64,000 bases of DNA from Isoetes taiwanensis (Eukaryota; Streptophyta; Lycopodiopsida; Isoetales; Isoetaceae). Positions 1-11,149 of this stretch are shown piece after piece. The translations under genes and the position numbers were made by a program. The stretch's first letter is position 1; the number at the start of each line of letters is the position of its first letter. The DNA lies in the NCBI GenBank assembly GCA_021234155.1, contig JAJEKV010000104.1, forward strand, positions 124,001 through 188,000, read 5' to 3'. The notes beneath the pieces are model-generated. The model searched no databases and had not been told where the DNA came from. It saw only the letters and a list, made by a program, of their open reading frames with translations.

Positions 1-727
1 TGACGATAGTTTTAGGCAAGCCGTGAAGTCTGACTATTTCACGAAGAAGAAGATCCGTTGTTCCCTCACTGGTGATGGTGATGTTACATTGAATAAAATG
101 AGCCATCTTAGAAAAACGATCCAAAACAACCATGATGGCATCATAACCCCGAGAGAGTGGCAGCTCCGGAATAAAATCTATTGAAATGCTCTTCCAAGGT
201 CTATCTGGTACCAATAGTGGCTGAAGAAGGCCATGAGGAAGATGCCTTGGAACCTTCGCTCGACAACAGATGTTACAGGATTGAATAAAAGCTTCGACAG
301 AGCGACGAAGCCCAGGCCACCAATACTCCCAAATACTCCCGACTAATAAGTTCAAGAGTCTTGATTACTCCAAAGTGTCCGGTCATAGGTGAATCATGGC
401 AAGCCTGGAGAACCCAAAGCCTAGAAGCACATCTGACATATACAGAAGCCCATCACGGAACAGGAGTCCATCTCGAACCTCAAAACGATTATCGTCTGAT
501 TGCATTTGCTGAGAAGATGATGCAAAGCCAAGGTGTGAGAATACATCTTGAGCCAATAGATCGGAGGGTGGAGATGCTCTAATAGACTCCAACAAGGCCG
601 TATCATGAGGCCTCTCCAATAAAGTGAGAGTCATAAGCTGGAACCGATCAGGCCCTAGAATAACCTGTGATTGCTGATCAAATGCAGGATCACCTAGCTT
701 GGGCTCAAGGTAAGAGCATCGAGACAA
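1..727 (-). pseudogene. Ty3/gypsy integrase core and upstream linker (partial)
   Basis: Translating the minus strand near position 1-60 gives LREIVRLHGLPKTIV, the signature just before the second catalytic Asp of gypsy integrases. Between about 60 and 240 the same strand reads like the PWQSISMDFI..LP..GYDAI region that holds the first catalytic Asp, with stops and frame changes. Positions 383-727 are an open stretch matching the RNase H-to-integrase linker (ILGPDRFQLM; DGLLFRDGLLY near its end). The region catalysed insertion of element cDNA into the genome; it is broken here. Confidence 0.8.
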
Positions 728-731
728 GACA

Positions 732-1177
732 TCAGGCTTTCCCTTGGAGGGATCTAGGACGGTACTTGATCACGAAATCAATACGGGATAATACTTGTAT
801 ATGCCACTGGGCCTGATGACGATTGAGCACTCGAGCAGACTGAAAATACTCTAGATTTTGATGATCTGTATAGACTGTGACCTTATAAGGAGATCCCTCC
901 AGGAAACGTCTCACTCCTCGAAAGAATCCACTATCATCAACAACTCCTTGTCATAAATGGGATAGTTGATTTCAGCAGCTTGAAACTTTCGTGAGTGATA
1001 GGCAATTGAATGCAATTCATGGTCATCCCCCTCCTGTGACAGGATCCTACCAAGAGCAAAATCAGAAGCATCTGCTTCGACGACATATGGGCACAAAGGA
1101 TCTGCATGAGCAAGAACTGCGCCGTGGTAAAAGCATACTTCAGAGTAATGAAGGCAAATTCCGCTTCCACACTCCAT
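732..1177 (-). pseudogene. Ty3/gypsy RNase H domain
   Basis: Two overlapping minus-strand frames carry the domain: 911-1177 has [18 protein letters not shown] and [20 protein letters not shown], and 732-914 has VYTDHQNLEYF. These are the standard first Asp (EADASD), the Glu region (YDKELL) and the YTDH block. The change of frame near 912 is a frameshift. Normal role: removal of the RNA strand during reverse transcription. Confidence 0.85.
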
Positions 1178-1208
1178 TCAAATGGCACGTCCTTAACTGT
1201 GAAGCGTG

Positions 1209-2047
1209 TCAAAGGAAGGGCAATCTCCGAATAATCCTGAATGAAACGCCGATAGAAATTGGCAAACTCAAGAAAACATTGAACATCTCAAATGGATGAA
1301 GGTGTTTGCCACTCCAAAACAATGCTGACCTTTTCAAGATCCATAGAGACTCCATGTGGAGTGATATGATAGCCAAAGAACTCCACATTATCCTGCTCAA
1401 ACTGACACTTGTCAAGTTTGGCATATAGCCCGTACTCACGAAGCTTCTGAAAGACCTATCATACATGCCTCTCATGTTCTTCAAGAGTCTTAGAATAAAT
1501 AAGAATATCATCCAGATAGATGATAATAAAAGTATCTAAAAACTCTCGAAAGACATCATACTGGAGCATTGGTAAGTCTAAACGGCATAACTGTGTACTC
1601 AAAATGACCATACCGAGTATGAAAAGATGTTTTCCACTCATCGAAGATCAATCTTCGTAAAATAATGCGCACTTTGGAGTCGCTCTAACAACTCTGGGAT
1701 CAGAGGAAGCGGATACCTTTCGGCACTATGATTTTTTTGAGGCCACGATAATCAACAACCAGACGCAGCGAATCATCCTTCTTTTTAATGAAGAAGATAG
1801 GCGCTCCAGCAGGGGACCGAGAATGTCGGATGAAACCAATAGCTAGATTCTCTTCAATATAATCCCGCAAAACCTTCAACTCAGCAGGAGATAGACCATA
1901 TATCGGATCATATGGTGGCATTGTCCAGGGCTGCAAATCAATAGGACAATTATATGAACGATGCTCTGGGAGCTTGCTGGTCTTGACTTTGTCAAAAACA
2001 TCAGAGAAGTCGCCATATTTATTTGGGAGCATTAGAGCAGACTTCAC
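1209..2047 (-). pseudogene. Ty3/gypsy reverse transcriptase domain
   Basis: The minus-strand frame 1700-2047 holds the N-terminal RT blocks ([57 protein letters not shown]). The frame 1459-1641 contains the catalytic [11 protein letters not shown] (YxDD) block. Frame 1209-1511 covers the thumb/connection (EHERHV on). Frameshifts near 1450-1500 and 1645-1700 separate the pieces, so no intact polymerase can be made. Confidence 0.88.
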
Positions 2048-2049
2048 TG

Positions 2050-2430
2050 GGGTCGAGCTAGCCGACGGGTGAACTTGGATTACAAATACTGAATTTGGAT
2101 CTTGCTTTCCAGATTTAACGAACTCGCGAAGAGAAATATTCGAGATAAAAAACTGAAGGAATGAAGAAGCCTTTGAAGCAGGGGCATGAACATGAGCAAG
2201 AACAGGAATAGGTGCAGGAGCAGCAAGAACAGGAACTGGAGCAAGAACTAGAGCAGGAGCGGAAGCAGGAACTGGAAGAGGAGCAAGAGCAGAAACTGGA
2301 ATTGGAGTTGGGATATCATCGAGAATATGGTCAGAATCTGGGGCATGAACTGGAGCAGAGGCAAGAGTCGAATCAGAACATGGAGCAAAACCAGGAACAG
2401 CAAGGACGGAATTAGGGGCCCACCATACTG
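2050..2430 (-). other. Pro/Ala-rich low-complexity spacer between protease and RT
   Basis: Read on the minus strand this stretch encodes repeated Pro/Ala/Val/Leu units (for example APAPIPVLAHVHAPA) lying between the protease end and the RT start. On the plus strand the same DNA gives an artefactual Gln/Glu-rich frame. It looks like a flexible interdomain linker of the gypsy polyprotein that has expanded through short imperfect repeats. Confidence 0.55.
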
Positions 2431-2530
2431 CACGGATCGAAGTCGATGTTGGTGTAGAGACCTGAACTACAGATGAACTGGAACTACAGCTAGAACTAGC
2501 AAATCGAAATGATCTAGTACGCCAATCAAT

Positions 2531-2716
2531 CTATGGATTATATAGCTCGAGCCAGGGCAGACCCAAGACTATTGGCGCATGTGAGCTAGCGATGAGATTG
2601 AAGGAAATACTACAAGAAACTCCTTCGAACAAAACCTGAAGAGGCGCAGTACATTTTGTGCCTACACCCGAGGAGATCTCTCGTCCATCAATCACTTCAA
2701 CAGAACCGAAGGGCAA
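2531..2716 (-). pseudogene. Ty3/gypsy aspartic protease, C-terminal half
   Basis: The minus-strand frame shows an Ile/Val-rich beta-strand pattern ending in HAPIVLGLPWLELYNP, the ILGxPWL block that closes retropepsins of gypsy elements. The catalytic DTGA-type block should lie to the right (above 2716) and was not found, so the domain is incomplete. It sits upstream of the RT as expected. Confidence 0.65.
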
Positions 2717-2760
2717 AGCAGGAATACACGAACAAGAAGGCTCGAGATCACTAACAAGAT

Positions 2761-3179
2761 CTAGAGCTAGAACAAGACAAGAAGAACAAGATACACGAGA
2801 AGGTCATAACTGGCATTGAAGCAGAATGGTTCTGCCATCCTTGAATGTCTCCATATATAGTGCCATATTGCATGAACTCAATAGTAGATGGTCGCCACCT
2901 AGAATAGGTGAATGTGCGCCACTTGGCAGGCATGAGGGATGTCACTTAGCATAGGTGCATGAATGGTCCTTGACGTACATAAGAAAGACGTTTGGCATAA
3001 CTTTATGATCATGGCAATAGTGCACTTGGAAAGAGTCGATGACTTGCAACCAATACCTCGTTGGTTCAAAACCCATTTTCAGCGTATTACTTTTGCCTAT
3101 GTATGACGACCATCTTCGTATTATACCCGTGTGGTCGTCACAGATGCCCATTAGCTCCACTTTTGTTCACAATAGTAGC
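2761..3179. other. No recognisable gene between gypsy and LINE remnants
   Basis: Short minus-strand frames (2751-2945, 2942-3160) may be decayed gag or leader of the gypsy copy, but no zinc knuckle or other motif is visible. Nothing else can be supported here. Confidence 0.4.
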
Positions 3180-4960
3180 TGATGTCCTTTCACAACTATT
3201 TGCTAAGGCCGTGCACTAATGACACGTTTCTCTTTCTTGTTGTTGATGCGGATAATCTTCAAAATGCAAAACTTCTTCTTGATACTTTATCTTTAGCATC
3301 TGGAGTTCTTGTTGGTTGGCCAAAGTGTTCTGCATTATGGACGCTTGATGGGGTTGTGCCTCCTTGTGTTGCGGATTTCCTTTGGAAGGTGCTTCCTCAT
3401 GGAAAGGCTATTAAACTTCTTGATATTCCTGTGGGCATTCATATTTCGACCTCCGATGCTTGGGATATTATCGTAGAAGGGTTGCGAAAGCATTTGTTTT
3501 GGTGGAATACTGCTAAGCTCTCTCTGCCAGCATGAATAACTGTTGTTAAGCATGTTTTAAGTAATTTCCACATCTATATGGCCTCTTCCCTTCTGGCTTC
3601 TCAGTCAAAATTTCAGGTGATTGTTACCATTGTCTGTAATTTTATTTGGGGTGGGACTGAGGAGCATGCTGTGGTCAAGGTTGCATGGTCCAAATGCACC
3701 AGGCCAAAATTTGCAGGTGTTTGGGTATGATAGACTTCCATCTGCAGAGTAAGATTCTAATTTCTAAGTTTATTTGGAGGATCCTTAAGGATATGGTTGA
3801 CTCACCTGGAGTGCGGTTGGTGAAGCAGTCACTTGCACATTGTATTCCTTTTGGGAAAGCTTCGTTAAAATCGCTTCTTCCTTGGGGTCTCTTTTATCAG
3901 TTATGCCATTTTCCTAATGCCTCCCCTTTTTTGAAAGGCTTGCTGGAGTCTTGGGAGACAGTACGGACCTTATTTCGTATTGATCTTGCTGCATCTCATC
4001 AGTTGAGTGCCCCTTGTTGGTGGATACCTATGGAAAATAATCTTCCACGTGGTGCCTCAGTTCATCCATTAACTCAACGACACTGAAGGTTAGCAGGAAT
4101 CTTCATAGTTGCGGCATGGTATGATTCTGGACGGTTAGCGACATGGCAAATCTTTCAAACAAAATTCTCTTGTCTCGATGGGACAGACCGATTTGGCAAA
4201 AGGTTGCCAGTACTCTGCCATTGGTTGCTCCAGAGGCTATTGAAGGGTGCATGTGGGTTTTCCACCAGAGTGTTCATGAGCATAGGCTTGTGAACTCTAT
4301 GTATAGGTTGCTTGTCAATGGTGATATCCTTCCGCCATCCACTGCGTGGTCCCTTCAGCTCTCACCTCCTAGTTGGAGACGTATGTGGACTTGGGCTTGG
4401 GATAAACTACTCCATCCTAAGGTGGCTATGCTTTGGTGGCAGATTCTTCACAGATGCCCTCGTGTGAATGTGCTTGTCCACAGATTTGATCCTCAAGTGT
4501 CAGCACTCTGCCCGCTGTGCAAGCAAAGGGACGAGACCATTGAGCATTGTTTCTTTTTATATGATTATCTCCAGCCTTTTGGTCTTGGCTGCTTTCTCTT
4601 TTTCACGTGACATTGACAAGTCAGCAAGTGCTTCTGGCTATTTATCCGGATACTTGGAATAAGTTGCGGAGCCAAGCATTTCATTTAGCATCAGGATGGT
4701 TGTTGTGGTCCATCTGGAAGCGCAGAAGACTGTGCACCTTTCAGGGTTTGGATATTCCTCCTGCAGTTGTCCTCCAAGACGCACAAGCTAGAATCGCTAA
4801 GGCCTACCATTGCTCTTTGCTTGCTCCTGCCAAGCGACAGTTGATATTTGAGTCCTATATAGACGTCACTAATTTATCTTTTCCTCTCAGCTTTGGCCTT
4901 CCAGACAGATTATGTGGATAATCCTGGACGCATGTGTTGATCCAAATCCTGGGAGAGTTC
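3180..4960 (+). mobile_element. LINE (L1-type) 3' fragment
   Basis: Plus-strand frames 3182-3535, 3685-4086, 4143-4610 and 4607-4921 together match the second half of a plant L1-like ORF2. The first piece aligns with the RT palm/thumb of the LINE at 53.6-56.8 kb (DTFLFL..DAD..LLDTLSLASG..), but the catalytic YADD is lost: the residues before DTFLFL are TN. The third has the C-terminal zinc-binding domain. Stops and frame changes at 3535, 4086 and about 4600 make it dead. The 5' half is missing, which is normal 5' truncation for a LINE. No poly(A) tail is clear after 4960. Confidence 0.8.
4383..4600 (+). pseudogene. LINE reverse-transcriptase zinc-binding domain (zf-RVT)
   Basis: The frame contains WAWDKLLHPKVAMLWWQIL, then CPLCKQRDETIEHCFF, i.e. 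the W..(L/I)W....P.(K/V)..F.W and C-x2-C...E...H-x-(F) layout of the zf-RVT domain at the C terminus of plant LINE ORF2. It is the best-preserved part of this copy and runs into a frameshift just after the last Cys. Confidence 0.8.
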
Positions 4961-6150
4961 TACGCCCTTAGGAGGCGCCAGCCAAGTGCAATGTACACTT
5001 GGTATTGGTATTAGGAAGGACGATGCTCTAATACATCGCATGTGTTGTGAGTCATGACCCCAATCATATGATGACCTTTATATGTCATCTTTCGGCCAAA
5101 AGATCAAGGAAAGGGAAAAAGGGAAGTAGCACATATATAAGAAAAGTCATGCTTGAGGAAGAATGGTGTTCTTAGTTCGATGGGCAACTCATACTCTCTG
5201 AATCTAAGGTTGATGGGCGAGTTTTTCATCTCTCCTTGCAGTCTCCGTAGTCCTATGTAGATTTAAACGAATTTCACTTGATGTTCGTAACGCCCCTCTT
5301 CACGATTTTCAAACTCAAATTTTTATTTAACATATACTTCTTCATCAAGATCCGCGTTCAAAGACTTGTATTTACACCCACATAATATAATTCTAGGTTA
5401 TGCGCATTACCATATGCCAAAATGACCTTATGCTTTTCTTCTCGGGGATCCTTTCCATTCATCTTGCATTGCGCTTGTTCATTTATCACCATTTGCAAGC
5501 TCAACAATGTCATAACAATAGAATACGATTATAAATGTGATAGCATTATGTTCTTATATTTGCTATGCTATTCTCCTTAGAAAGACAACTAGGCGTATTT
5601 CTCTCGTCTCTTCTTCTCTTCCGTGTCCAACAACATTCACATCAAGGCTAATATTGAAATGATGTAGCCACTACTTACTCCAATGGCGACGAATTCAAGT
5701 AACCAAGAAAATACAGTAAGCTCAACATGTAACTAAGCAAACTCTACAAAAGTTTTTCTCTTGAAAATCCTACAAGAAAAATCCTATTCCAAGGCAAAAG
5801 TTCAATTGTATGAGTCCCATGATCATAATGGCTTGTGGGTATGTTAAATTCAATTATTTCTATGTTGTGATAAAACTGTTCCTATCATTATTGGTGACCT
5901 CCACATGATATCTAACCTCTTCATACCTCCATAGAGTGACAACTACAAACATCAGAGACTCTACAAATGCATGACATTGCCAGGCACCCTACGTCAGCGA
6001 AATATATACACCTTCAACTATGTGAAGTTTGGTTAGAAGAATGGCAAGAGCATGATTATCATAACATCACATCACTGATTCTATGTCAAACGCATGCAAT
6101 TATGCGGCTCGCCCTTATCCCACAAAAAGTTCCTATAGATATGGACCATG
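4961..6150. other. Intergenic; nothing recognised
   Basis: AT-rich sequence with no frame over 60 codons that looks coding apart from the low-value frame at 5967-6194, which overlaps the 3' end of the SDR gene antisense. No LTR, TIR or RNA gene seen. Confidence 0.4.
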
Positions 6151-6159
6151 GAGTTGTGT

Positions 6160-9100
6160 TCAAGGTAGTCCACACAAAGTGTGCACCATCTTAGCAATCA
6201 AGTCAACTTGTTTGGGCTCATATCTAGTACCAAATCCAAGCAAATGTTTTGGGCTCTCGTTACGGTCAAAGTAAAATGCCCCCTGTTTAAGTTTGTTATT
6301 AGGTTGCAAAGCGAGCCACACAATTGTGTCAGCCCCTTGTTCCCAAGATCTTAGTTTGCCATCAAACCTGAAAAAATGAAACAATTAGAAGAATAGAATA
6401 GAATAGAGTAGAGTAGAATGCACAGTTTGGCACAACATAGTCTTTTGGAAGTGGCATACATTTTCTTAAGGATGGGTAAGCTTCTATCAACACCTTCAGT
6501 ATCAACCCAACCAGGGTGCATACTGTAAAATCCAATCCCCTTATTTCCATAAATATGTGCCCACCTTTCAGTCATAGCAACCTGGATAATTTACAACATA
6601 ATTTTTTGAAATTTTTTTATAATTTCACAGTATCAACATTGAAATCTTCTTACTTGAATGCGTTTATTCCTGGAGTATTGGATCACACCGTCAAACTTTC
6701 CATTCTGATACTGTGAAACAAAAACATTTTAATACATCAAGAATGTCTACTCTGATGCTTCCAAGGCCAATCCCTATTGAAAGATCTGGTTTCCCAAAAC
6801 AATCTGAAAGACACCAAATAGCGCAGATTACAGAGACACAATGCAATTGGGGCCCAGCTTTTCCAAGGTCAGAAATCAGTCCTTCAAATGTACAGACAGA
6901 GCATATGAAATCAAGTCCAACAAAACTAATGAAAGGCTAAAAACCAGATCTTTCATGATGTTCGACCCACTGCAAGTATGAAATTTAGAGTCTTAAGCTA
7001 TCACATATATGGTATCCTTGGCTGGTTTAGCTATTCCTTTCTCTAGCTCTGGCTATAAGTCTTCAATCGTAAAAGAAGTGTAATGCATCTTCTTCTTGCA
7101 GTGAAAAAATGTACCAAGTCCATCTGCATGGAGACTGAGACGTCAAGCTACTTTCTTTCCATCAAAAGATATCAAGAACTTGATATATTGTAATATACTT
7201 TACATTTCTTGAGGCATCTTTGTAGTAGATATGAACTCTGGTAAAGTTTGAGATCATGACTACAAGCTAGATGAGGTCTTAAAAAATGCAAAGACAAGGG
7301 ATGAAACAACTTATTCTCTTCGTCAACAAAGGAAGTTACACTAAACCAATAGACTCTTGTTCCATTAGTTGCACCTAATGCTTGTCGATGAGATGTTTAT
7401 TATGGAACCAATTACAGCAAGTGTTAAAACTATTTCAAGTACTATCATGCTGCAGGTAATTTACTTGATTCTGCAAGGTAGGTAACTGAATTCTAGCTCT
7501 CAACTATCCCTGCAACCCAAGCTTTTTGCAAACGGAGTACGTACCTGCAAATCTTCAACCAGGGGGGATCCATACATTCCCCCTGAGGATACTGTGATAA
7601 CGCGTGAATCTGGTGCTGCTTGTTCAAGTCTTGGAAGCAGCAATTCCGTTAACATATATGGCGCTGCCACATTTACAGAAAAATTTAGCTCCAGCCTGCA
7701 AACAGGAGACATAACGAAGGCGATATGGAAATATTTTCTTGAAAGAAGTTAGTAACAAAAAACTTTTATAGATACCCGCAAAGATATATTTACCGTGCTA
7801 ATTCTTTTAATGAGATGTGCCATAATGCTTTTAAGAAAAGCACTGTAAGTAAAGTTCAATGAATGGGCTGGGAGAAATTGAAAGTTCAACCAACATTTTC
7901 TATCTAACACCATAGAATACTACTACTGGTTTTTCACACAGAATTTGAATGAACTTTCAAGTTGTGAAGGGCTTGGGAGTCCAGAGGAAATCAAAAGAAG
8001 GCTCCCCAAAAGAGTAGGGACAAGTCATCACTACACATTGTAACCATGGAGCAGAGACACCAATCCAATGACAGTATAAGAAGGCCTTAAAAATCCATGA
8101 AATCAAATATACCTTGAAATTGTGTAAGTTATGGGCCAAGAATAGCCATTATTTAATGTGATGTAAGGAAATCAAAATATCAAAAACAATGAACTTTTAG
8201 GAGCTCCAAATATCAATTTTTCATACCCTCGTTCAGAAAACAGTTTTCAATTTCTCAGATGAATGCTTCCTGGAAATTCCATACTTAAAGCTCGATACAT
8301 GTTGCTGATTTCATAGTCATTCTTGCCTGTTCCACGTTGCCCTAAACCTAAAATGGAAAATTCTAGCTTTTGCTCTTAATCCTGCACTAGAAATTTGCCA
8401 TGAAAGCAAATCTTAAGATATCATATTTAAGCAAAAAGGAAATGCAGATGCAAATATTGACATTGTTCCTAAAGTAAGCCAGCTATTACTCCCTAAGAAA
8501 GATTAAACAGAGAGTTTTATAGCATGCATTCATCCAACTGCTAAGATAATGCTCTTACCCATCTTGAGTTCTCCCGTAACTATTCTCCAGCACACCTGCG
8601 TTGTTCACCTAAAGCACAAAGTGTTATTCGAAGAATATAAACATGGATCGAGAACACGGCATTTCCTGTTTTTGTCGCATACCAGAACATGAAGTGACTG
8701 TTCTTTTACATTGAACCGCTTGACAAGATCTTTCACATCTTGCAACGATGATAAGTCGCATACCTGAATAATGGATGCTTCTACATAAGACGTTACCATG
8801 ATATTTTAAGAAAAAACTGTTAGCATCAAAAGAAAGTGGCACCTCAAGCTCAATATTCGGATTTCCTGTTCTTTCCTTGAGTATTGAAATGGCTTGTTCG
8901 CCTTTCTCTTTATTACGGCACACAAGATGCACATTTGCACCTCTGTATTTTGGAACAACATAATTGGAACAATTGTCATGCACCTCATTAAGCATCAGAA
9001 ATTCGTAATATGAAAGAAGCATGCTCACATCTAAGTTTCACAAGCAGTCAGTTCTATGCGTCCTGATTATATGGTATAATTGCCCTTTTTGTGAAGCAAA

Positions 9101-9248
9101 GGAATTGCACAATACCGTTGCAACATACCTTGATGCAAGGGCTTCGGCAGACGCAAAGCCTATCCCTGTGTTTGATCCAGTCACAATGCAAGTTTTCCCC
9201 ACCATATCAACTTTCATGTCTTCTTCTTTGAACCTCTTGGCATGTTCG
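6160..9248 (-). CDS. SDR12-like short-chain dehydrogenase/reductase gene, exons 2-9 (first exon not found)
   Basis: Eight minus-strand exons join with canonical GT-AG sites and correct phase: 9248-9129, 8942-8843, 8763-8683, 8608-8559, 7695-7545, 6710-6654, 6581-6460, 6367-6160 (stop TGA at 6162-6160). The product has all classical SDR marks: nucleotide-binding TGSNTGIG (exon at 9129), CDLSS, NNAG (exon at 8559), ITVSSGG with the catalytic Ser (exon at 7545), YSRNK as the Tyr-x3-Lys pair (exon at 6654) and SMHPGWVDT. The C-terminal part (GADTIVWLALQP, GAFYFDR) is typical of DHRS12-like plant proteins, predicted NAD(P)H-dependent oxidoreductases of unknown substrate. The first exon, about 25-30 codons with the start, should lie above 9248 and was not recognised. 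No frameshift or stop was found, so the gene is probably functional. Confidence 0.9.
6391..6420. repeat. (AATAG)n short repeat inside SDR gene intron
   Basis: Imperfect AATAG/AGTAG pentamers lie within the last intron (6368-6459) of the SDR12-like gene. The same pentamer forms the tails of the SINE-like copies at 42-46 kb, so this may be the remains of such an insertion. No body is recognisable next to it. Confidence 0.6.
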
Positions 9249-9809
9249 CTGACAAAAAAGGTCTCATATCAGAAATGCGAAAGCCATAACCAGGACATAT
9301 ATCAAGATTATATGGCATTCCATAGTCCCCAAAATTATGACTTCAGAATGGACGAGATTTATACTTGAATTTCATTACTTCTTCCAAACCTTGCCTAAGC
9401 TTAAATGTCACAATTAAGGATAAGGTATAATAATTTACAGGAAGGATGGCTTGGTGAAGTGGAGAGAACCATAAGCGCTAAACACAAGCGTCCTGTAGAT
9501 CTACAACAGAATGCAGATAATCTGTGATTCGAAATAGCTTCATTACAAAAATTGAACCTGAGACAATCCTTATCTTTTAACTCTTTTAGAATGTGGACAC
9601 ATTTAGGATCGGAGCTTGAATATGGCAAAGAACAAACCTGGAGCAGAAACATGCTTCGGGATACAGATGTGGTAAAATTGTATGTATGGCAATAACCATA
9701 GAAATTGCATGCTTGTGGTCAAAACGTAACCGTGGGAAAAACTTTATTATCTGTACTAGAAAAGGGCCCGGCCGTCAGGCCCCGCCAGAAGGGAAAGGAA
9801 AAGGACTCC

Positions 9810-9810
<1 letters not shown>
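9249..9810. other. Region upstream of located SDR exons; no coding exon recognised
   Basis: Should contain intron 1 and perhaps the first exon and promoter of the minus-strand SDR gene, but no sequence like the expected N terminus (a short hydrophobic and basic stretch ending in YTKSGF-like residues) was found. The 9401-9652 minus frame has no supporting features. Confidence 0.4.
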
Positions 9811-10377
<567 letters not shown>

Positions 10378-10394
10378 CATGGGACCTTTACCAT

Positions 10395-10740
10395 ATCTAT
10401 AACTTGACATCTATGCATCAGGAGTTTACTCACACCTATTACTATTTCTAAAGTATTATCCATGAGGAGCCTACTTACACCTACTACTATGTAAGTCCAT
10501 ATACACACATGCCTTACTGCCAATTCCAAAGTATTACTCATGAGGAGAACACTACCAATTCCAAAGTATCACCTATGAAGATCTTACTCACACCTACTGG
10601 ACTTCAGGGCATTTCACAGTCTTATTCACACATACTACTCAACCCTCTATTCCATTACCAACAAAGTATCATTCATGAGTAGCACACTCGCACATGCCCA
10701 TGAGGCCACATCTACTACCTCTACTACCAATTCTAAAGTA
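10395..10740. repeat. Degenerate minisatellite with ACTCACACCTACTACT and CCAATTCCAAAGTAT units
   Basis: Two short motifs recur: (A)CTYACACCTACTACT and CCAATTCYAAAGTATTA(C)YCATGAGGAG, each at least three times with variable spacing. It lies between two pyrimidine tracts. No coding signal. Confidence 0.6.
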
Positions 10741-10744
10741 TGTC

Positions 10745-10806
10745 AATTCTTCTTTTCTATTCCTCTCTCTCTTTTCCCTCCTCTCTCTTGCCTCTCTCCT
10801 TTCTCT

Positions 10807-10851
<45 letters not shown>

Positions 10852-11108
10852 CCTCTCTCCTCTTTCTCTCTCCTCTTCTTTCCCTCTCTCTCCTATCTCT
10901 CTCCTCTCTCTCTATTTCGCCCCTCTCTCATCCCTCTCTCTTCTCTCTCTTCTCCGTCCTCTCTTTTCTCTTCTCTCTCTCTCTTCTCTCTCTTCCCTCT
11001 CTCCTTTCTCTCTTCTCTCTCCTCTCTCCTCTCTCCCCCTTTTTTTCCATCTCTCCCCTATCTCTCTCCTCTCTCTCTATTTTTCTCTCTCTCCCTCTCC
11101 TCTCTCTA
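10745..11108. repeat. Second polypyrimidine (C/T) tract
   Basis: About 360 bases nearly pure C and T, with a (TC)n core at roughly 10815-10848. Serine/leucine frames here are spurious. Confidence 0.9.
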
Positions 11109-11149
11109 ACATTCCATCACATTCTATTTTGACCATTTGCACAGTTTAA

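Larger units (their letters stand above)
1..2760 (-). mobile_element. Decayed Ty3/gypsy LTR retrotransposon, internal pol region (truncated by window edge)
   Basis: On the minus strand the order from high to low coordinate is protease end, Pro/Ala-rich spacer, reverse transcriptase, RNase H, linker and integrase core, which is the Ty3/gypsy order (integrase last). The integrase runs off the left edge, so the 3' end and 3' LTR are outside the window. No 5' LTR, primer site or clear gag was found to the right of 2.75 kb. The frame is broken several times, so the copy is dead. The RT entry sequence and spacer resemble the Tcn1-like chromovirus group known from non-seed plants and fungi; that placement is from memory and needs a tree. 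Confidence 0.85.

Noticed and set aside
2212-2415. Gln/Glu-rich plus-strand frame that could look like a coiled coil
   Set aside because: Antisense of the Pro/Ala-rich linker in the gypsy polyprotein.
10675-11149. Ser/Leu-rich frames of 130-150 codons
   Set aside because: Polypyrimidine tract artefact.
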